Below, piece by piece: positions 58,725 to 64,000 of a stretch of 64,000 nt of DNA. The notes under the pieces were generated by a model. The model did not search any database, was not told the origin of the DNA, and was given only the letters and a program-made list of their open reading frames with translations. This stretch comes from Lumnitzera littorea. Lineage: Eukaryota; Streptophyta; Magnoliopsida; Myrtales; Combretaceae. Numbering within the stretch: position 1 is the first letter of the stretch; each line of letters starts with the position of its first letter. A program made the translations under genes and the position numbers. The DNA is taken from the NCBI GenBank assembly GCA_024138015.1, contig JAMXBB010000011.1:45520519-45584518 (forward strand), read 5' to 3'.

Positions 58725-59222
58725 TATTGTTGGTGAATTTTAGGAATCGAAAATATCCTGCAAAGATAAGATAAATACTTAGTATCGGGGCTAGTCCGGT
58801 ACAACCACTCCGATGCCTAAGTTAGTAAGTAGGAATGAAAATAGTAGAGTTAAGAAGTTGAGAGTTATTAGCCTCCTCTTATCAGCTTCCTTTTACGTAT
58901 TTATAGCAAATTATCTTGTCTAAAGGAGCAGTTATTGGAATAACTATCGAGACATATGGAAGCTTCTTGATTAGATACGTGAAAGCTTCTTGATTAGATA
59001 CCTTCCCTAAAATATAGAGAGAATGGGCAATTATGTAATCATAACCGTACTTATAATAACCATTTGTGCCATAAACTTAAATTTAAATATGCAATGAATC
59101 TAAGTTACTTAGTGTAATGTCAAGAATGTCGATCACTTGATAAGGTACCGAGAATATAGATTGCGTAGCCTGTCAGTAACTAAATAGATGAGTAAGACGG
59201 AGACGATAACTGACTATCAACA
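58725..59222 (-). repeat. E-in 5' LTR (498 bp)
   Basis: Partner of 45373-45846. It is longer by an internal duplication of AGCTTCTTGATTAGATAC at about 58960-59005. Confidence 0.88.
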
Positions 59223-59227
59223 AAGGA

Positions 59228-59642
59228 GCACTTCTTAATTTGAAACTACTTATTCGACTCAATAGGGGTGCTAACATTAAAGGGTCTAGCATGGTGCACC
59301 TGTTGTGGTTGCTTACCTTTCTCAACTTTTTTTAGTGTAGGAGCTAATGGTTTCATTATAACCTCGACTTGCTTTTCCAACAATTCAAGTGAATAGATTG
59401 AGTCACCGTTATTTTCGACGTCGTGATTATTGTGCTCTTTGTTTTGATTTAAGTGAACACTATTACAAAGGAGATTGAGGATCTCTTCATGTTTTTGTTT
59501 AGTTCTTAATTTTCTTTAGCCAAGTCAAGGCAAAGTTGGTCTAGCTTAGCCAAACATTACTTGTCAATATGCCTACTCCCCCCTTCAAGGTAATGGGAGG
59601 GAGTGCAGCACCTGCACCTTTAGTCATTTTAGTTTTCGCCAT
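59228..59642 (-). pseudogene. E-out gag, N-terminal part
   Basis: ATG at 59642 starts MAKTKMTKGAGAALPP, homologous to the E-in gag start at 58689. It runs to the E-in insertion point at 59227 and resumes at 45372. Stops are present. Confidence 0.78.
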
Positions 59643-59678
59643 GTGGGTATGTTTGAGAAAAAAACAAACAGTATCAAA

Positions 59679-60115
59679 TTTTGTTAGTGGGTTTTGGATT
59701 TGAACTTTATCCTGTATAAAAAGGAAAAACTTTTGGTACCAGGGCTAGTGTAGTGTGTCCACTCTAATGCCTAAGTTAGTAAAATGAATATAAGGAAAGT
59801 TGAGAGTAGTAAAGAGTTATCAAATGTCCCTTACAGCATTTCTTTCCCATATTTATAAGCAAATGTCATGTTTGAAGTGATAATTATCAAAATAATTATT
59901 AAGATACATAGAAGCCTCTTGATCGGATACATTCTTGAAATGTAGGGGGAGTAGGCAGTTATGTAATATAATCATGCCATGTGATAACTATTCATGCTAC
60001 TTCCCTTGAATTTAAATTAGACACGAATCTATGTTACTCAACATCAACCAGGAATGTCAATAACTCCACTTCTAGGTAGCCGAATGGACGAGTGAACAAA
60101 ACTCGACTATTAATA
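59679..60115 (-). repeat. E-out 5' LTR (437 bp)
   Basis: Partner of 34675-35109; shares AACTTTATCCT, GGAAAAACTTTT and CCACTCTAATGCCTAAGT. Right target duplication AGTAT at 60116-60120. Confidence 0.88.
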
Positions 60116-60370
60116 AGTATTACATTCAATCCTTTCATACCCAGAGCAACCAACTCTACAGTTGACTCATGAGTATTTAGAATCACATTCCCCATCCTTC
60201 AACTTATGTTGTACCACTTGTTCTCCTTTAAGAGAGGTTGTAACTACTAATTCATACACTAAGGTCTCTATAGGTAGTTTATTTTTATCAATGTACTCTT
60301 TTGAAACATAGGAGTAAGTTGTCTTAGTATTGAATAGAGTACGTACATAACTATCTCCTACGCACACTAA
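60116..60370 (-). pseudogene. Element H protease, N-terminal part
   Basis: CVGDSYVRTLFNTKTTYSYV follows the LFDSGATHSFIS pattern of chromovirus proteases, with DSG changed to NTK. ELVVTTSLKGEQVV fits the following strand. After further stops the text LVALGMKGLNV is cut at the insertion point of E-out, just before the second conserved protease block. Confidence 0.8.
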
Positions 60371-60451
60371 CCCTAAAGCAATTTTTTATAACTATATTAA
60401 TACTTTTGAGTATTTCTCATTTATCAACTATTAGCTACCAATTACACATAT

Positions 60452-61517
60452 TGATGCAAATTCCCGAATACACAGTAGACTTGAATCACAAATGGGTTTT
60501 CATAGTTCAAGTGGAAATGAGGAATGGGAAGTGGAATGGGGTTTTGGGGATGTGAATGTATATGGATATTACACACCAAGACACAAAAGCTATCGAATTT
60601 AACCTTGAAATAAGGTTCGATATGACTTGCAAACACTAAATCAACACTCGGGTTTCAAATGAGGGTTAGATATGACTTACTAACTCGCTCAAATAAGGGG
60701 TTTACCACAATCTCAAGAAGAAGATTAATAAGAACACAAGAAAGATTAAAGAGGAATAGCATACTTAATAATCACTCAAAAGGAGATAAGCTAGAAGCAA
60801 GATCACAAGAGAAGTTTGTCTAAGAAATACTATTAATGGTTGATGATAATCTATTATCTGCTACTTACAAAACTTACTATTTATAGCACATCCTAAAACC
60901 TTAGTGGCAAAACTGTAAATAAAGTACAAGGCCTTAAACCCGAAAGTAAGCCTACAACCAAAGTTAAGGAAAATATTTACAAGTGTACAAAACCATACCT
61001 TAACAGGGAGGTTAGCATGTGGCTCATTCAAGATGTCCTAGAATGAGTACAATCCGAGCTAGGTAAGGTCGGCAATTAGATATCCTAATTCAAGTAGGGG
61101 TCACCCAAGTCTTATAGTGCTTAAACGAGCTTCCTATGAGGTTAGCCCACAGTTGTTAAGCTTTAAGATTAGTCGACACTAGTTTTCTCATGTCATAATG
61201 AGCTATTCTTTGAATTCGGGTCCTAGGTTATCTAGTCTCTCAGCTTATCTGCAGATGACATATCTAATGTTGAGTTGTTTCTTTTCTTCCTCTTGACCTT
61301 CTAGTATCAGTTTGGCTTCAATTTGGCAGGTTAGCCTCATCCAGGGATAGATTAGCCTCTACTTAGAATAATTCGGCCTTAATTTAGGCAGGTTGGCCTC
61401 AACCAGGGATAGGTTAGCCTCTATTTAGAACAAGTCAACCTTAGCTTAGAACAAGTCGGCCTAGGCTTGCAACAGGTTGGCTTTGGCTTGGGCATTGTTG
61501 TATGTTGATTCCTATCA
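60452..61517 (-). mobile_element. Solo LTR J (1066 bp)
   Basis: On the minus strand TGATAGGAATCAACATAC at 61517 to TTTGCATCA at 60452. It is flanked by CATAT (60447-60451) and CATAC (61518-61522), a 5-bp duplication with one transition. A TATA-like CTATAAATAG on the minus strand lies at about 60886-60895 with a repeat-rich upstream part (61320-61500), as expected of a U3 promoter. Its 1.07 kb interrupts the gag-protease linker of H. Confidence 0.65.
61320..61500. repeat. Short repeats in upstream part of solo LTR J
   Basis: Three or four recurrences of GGCAGGTTAGCCTC / CCAGGGATAGATTAGCCTCT / TTAGAACAAGTCGGCCT. They are upstream of the TATA-like box, where LTRs often hold enhancer repeats. 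Confidence 0.6.
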
Positions 61518-61599
61518 CATACACTTTAAGTTATAAGTTTAGAGGTCATACCTACTACAACCTGGTCATTTCTAGCTTCGTTTTGCTGGATAACCTATA

Positions 61600-62686
61600 C
61601 CTTAACTTACTCCTTAGGCTTAGGCCCTTCTCCTTTAGGTCAATTATTCCTATTACCTAATCCTGGTCTATTAGCTTAGTTTTGCCGTTGAACTAGTCCT
61701 TATTGTTGTCTTACACATTGTCAAGCAATATGCCTTCACTGATGGCATCGATAACAGTATATACCTCTTAGATCAGGGATCTCACATTGCTTAGCCAAAT
61801 GCCCAATTTCATCACACTTATAACACTTCCCCTACAATTCTGGACATTCTGAAGCTCAATGCTTACCATTATACTTCCAACAAGATTGTATTTTCAACAG
61901 AGGCCTTCATTTCCCTTACAGGTCGAATAAATTTCTTTCCTTTAGCTAAATTACTTTTACTACTAGAACCAACATCCAACTTCCTTTTCTTATTCTCAAT
62001 CTCATCGACAACCTATCGAAGATCATGAGCTCACTTGATTAGACAAGTTTCATTGACAATATCAACATATCTTACCAATCTACTCCTCTTCAAATCTAGT
62101 TAGTAATACAGATCAAGCCTGATCTTGAACCGCTTAACTTTAGCAACCTCATTATTCTGCTTAGCTTCAGGAGCAAACTTTAAAACCTATTGAATTCCCT
62201 TTCATATTCTTCAATTGTCTTTCCCCACTGCCTTAGCTTATAGTAATCTTCACACATTTGTTCCCTTACACACTCGAGAAAATAGTGTTCAAAAAAAGCC
62301 CCTCTAAATGCAGCCTAACCAACAAGCTTTGTTAAATTTCATCTCTTTCCTTTCCACCAATTATTTGCACCTTCGTCTAATAAAATATCAATTATATAAA
62401 CTTTCTTATTTTCCTCCACCTCATGCACTTCAAAGACTTTCTCTAATGAATCAATCCATTCTTCTACCATAAGAGGATTTCCGTCAAATGGTTTCACTAT
62501 TCATTGCGTCTGAGCTAATTTATCTCCATCCCCGCCAGCTTTGACTAATGCAGTTGTAAACTATTATGCCAGTTCTACCATATGTTGTGCTTGCTCAAGA
62601 CTAGGTCAAAGCTATTATGGTAGTTCTTTTCTTTGCTCCTCAGGTACTCGATTCATTTATGATCTTCTACGTCCCCTATGAATCAT
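61600..62686 (-). pseudogene. Element H gag
   Basis: ATG at 62686 (MIHRGRRRS). After a glutamine-rich N-terminus comes the core: VKPFDGNPLMVEEWIDSLEK, VFEVHEVEENKKVYI, LLDEGANNWWKG, AAFRGAFFEHYFLECVREQM and YYKLRQWGKTIEEYEREF. A complete CCHC knuckle CYKCDEIGHLAKQC lies at about 61795-61835, and a second, decayed one (CYRCHQ*RHIA*QC) follows. Stops come from G-to-A changes. Confidence 0.83.
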
Positions 62687-62778
62687 CTTTTTGAATAAAC
62701 ACCGCATAAAATTCTATTGGTAGCTACTACAGTTGTTTTACTAAACTATGACTTTATTACCTACCTAATTACCCCTAA

Positions 62779-64000
62779 CATCTCGCACATGCCTAAAATG
62801 AGTAATACTTGAAAGAGAGGGGGGAGGATGGATAGGGGTAGCTGTGTTGGATCATAAAAGTCATATAATAAATAAGAGGTAATTAAGTTTTGAAAAAGGG
62901 GTATTAAGGTCTTAAGCCATGATTTAACAAAGGGTAATAACAGAATTATAGGGAGATCTTAATCTAGATAGTGCATAAATTTCACGTTCTTTTTCAAAGA
63001 AGTATTTGACCTCTTATGTACTATGGGATTAGACTTCTCTCCTACAAACTCCAGAAACCTTTAAGGTAAGTGGGAATTCTATTGTTTCTTTTTTATTAAA
63101 GAGGAGAAATTTTGGATTAATGTGAGAATTTTTATGGTAGAGCATGAGTAACCCGTATGAAGAAGGGAAACACAAAGTTTACGCAACCTTAAAGGACCTT
63201 GGTAAGTGAAGATTAGATTTACAGAATTTAAGATTTCTTTTTTAGACTAAGAAATTTATGTTAATCTTCTTAAGGTTGTACGTAGTTGATTAAGGAAAAA
63301 TAAGTAACCCTAAGTATTGCCAGAATTAAGGTAAGTATCTTGTATTCTATAGAATTCCTATGATCCTTATTCTTTCAACAAATTTTAGAAATGATTGTTG
63401 GTTAAATAATGCAATAATATAATTTTTTTTTTTTTTGTAGTGTTTTGAAAAAAGAGTTAGAGTTGTGGAAGTAAAGGGGTGTAATTGATGGGATTTTGAT
63501 GTAGAGTTGAGTTCTTCTATAAATTAAGGGTGTTTTGAATCATGTGTTAAGGTTTTGGAGGATAAATTGGGCTTAGAACTGAATTGAGTGTTTAAAAGTA
63601 GAGTTTTTTATTTTTTTGAACAGTAGGTGACATAACCTTTTGACATCACCTCATCCTTAGTCATGTTACTAGCAAGGGCATCTTTTTTTGTTGGATCACA
63701 GCGAGTTACATGACCATATCCCTGGTTATGTCAGTTGGAGTAACGGGAGCTAATACGATCTATTTGACACAACCGTATCACAAACCGTATTGTAGGTTAT
63801 GCTTCAAAAAGTCGAGTTTTTCCTCCTCTTTTTATTTTATTCCTTTATTATATCAAAATTAAACCCCTTTGGTGTTTCATTTAGTGAATTTAAAGAGAAT
63901 TAAACGGCCTAAAAGTAAGTTTTAAGTAAGGAGAAATTGCCTATTCAATATCTCTTTATTACTTGTGTTTGGCTCCTCCAAAGGGCAACCCTAATGATCT
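62779..64000 (-). repeat. Element H 5' LTR (3' part visible)
   Basis: The minus strand ends ...CATGTGCGAGATGTTA at about 62779, a common form of Tekay LTR end, only 93 bases before the gag ATG. The primer site is not recognisable. The LTR runs off the window. No coding seen. Confidence 0.5.

Larger units (their letters stand above)
45373..59222 (-). mobile_element. E-in: Tat-lineage Ty3/gypsy element nested in E-out gag
   Basis: LTRs 45373-45846 and 58725-59222 match each other closely, both with GATAAG.CAAATACTT.GTAT and GCCACTCCGATGCCTAAGT. About 10.1 kb without solo LTR G. Minus strand: gag, protease, RT, two RNase H domains, integrase. Plus strand: spliced antisense gene 50108-52777. It is the better preserved of the two E copies, but every frame has stops or frameshifts. 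Confidence 0.9.
34675..60115 (-). mobile_element. E-out: Tat-lineage Ty3/gypsy element with antisense gene, split by E-in and solo LTR F
   Basis: LTRs 34675-35109 and 59679-60115 match each other better than they match those of E-in. The 5-bp duplication AGTAT is exact. On the minus strand: 5' LTR, gag (59642-59228, then 45372-44514 after E-in), a large deletion, end of RT, RNase H, integrase. On the plus strand: the spliced antisense gene (35599-41689), itself split by solo LTR F. Without the insertions the element is about 8.2 kb. It was inserted in the protease of H. Confidence 0.9.
60116..64000 (-). mobile_element. Element H: chromovirus (Tekay-like) Ty3/gypsy element, 5' part
   Basis: Minus strand: 5' LTR (from about 62779 to beyond the right edge), gag (62686-61600), linker split by solo LTR J, protease (60370-60116), then E-out. 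The two zinc knuckles and the gag core point to the Tekay/Del type. The continuation lies left of E-out at 34669. Confidence 0.72.

Noticed and set aside
45373..60115. Tandem array LTR-internal-LTR-internal-LTR produced by unequal recombination
   Set aside because: LTR pairing and the AGTAT and AAGGG/AAGGA duplications fit simple nesting and need no recombination.
1..64000. tRNA, rRNA or snRNA genes, and organelle insertions
   Set aside because: None recognised by eye; tRNA-like matches are only retroelement primer sites.

Overview
This window is nuclear DNA of a flowering plant, AT-rich and almost certainly from a heterochromatic or gene-poor region. It is built nearly entirely from LTR retrotransposons of the Ty3/gypsy superfamily, stacked inside one another, all old and full of stop codons and frameshifts. 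I see no intact host gene. One broken host gene, a B3-domain (REM/VRN1-like) transcription factor, survives at 28762-29767. The plant assignment rests on the element lineages (Ogre/Tat, Athila, chromovirus), the plant-type tRNA primer sites and the B3 gene. The species cannot be told.

Left stack (1-28761, all on the minus strand). Chromovirus D (22277-28761, chromodomain remnant, 995-bp LTR) inserted at the B3 pseudogene. Athila-like C (gag 19848-20813, LTR 20952-22276) inserted into D's 3' LTR. Ogre/Tat element A (LTR 17348-19847, ORF1, gag, protease, and RT at 1-1249) inserted into C's gag. Non-coding Ogre-type element B (1250-12416) inserted into A's pol, and a later deletion removed the end of B's 3' LTR together with the start of A's RT region. 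B's interior is mostly tandem arrays built on a common monomer of about 43 bp that carries a small palindrome.

Middle (28762-34669). This holds the B3 pseudogene with a 139-bp tandem duplication at the D junction, then about 2.7 kb of AT-rich sequence without a supported feature, then remnants of chromovirus-type element H (a polypurine tract at 32649-32680 and degenerate pol), plus a small MITE.

Right stack (34670-64000). H (gag, protease and 5' LTR at 60116-64000, minus strand) is split in its protease by Tat-lineage element E-out (34675-60115, exact 5-bp duplication AGTAT). E-out is split in its gag by a second, closely related element, E-in (45373-59222). Each E element carries gag-pol on the minus strand and, downstream of integrase, a convergent plus-strand gene with two introns at conserved positions. 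That gene encodes a domain resembling the 'putative gypsy-type transposon' (Transposase_28) family followed by a coiled coil. Three solo LTRs, F (38073-41456), G (46112-49884) and J (60452-61517), sit in E-out, E-in and H, each flanked by a recognisable 5-bp duplication. E-in keeps key RT and integrase residues. E-out has lost about 1.7 kb covering the RT core, protease and gag zinc finger.

The order of insertion can be read from the nesting: D, C, A, B on the left and H, E-out, E-in on the right. A single N at 19116, flanked by two nearly identical 276-bp copies, looks like an assembly join and not biology.
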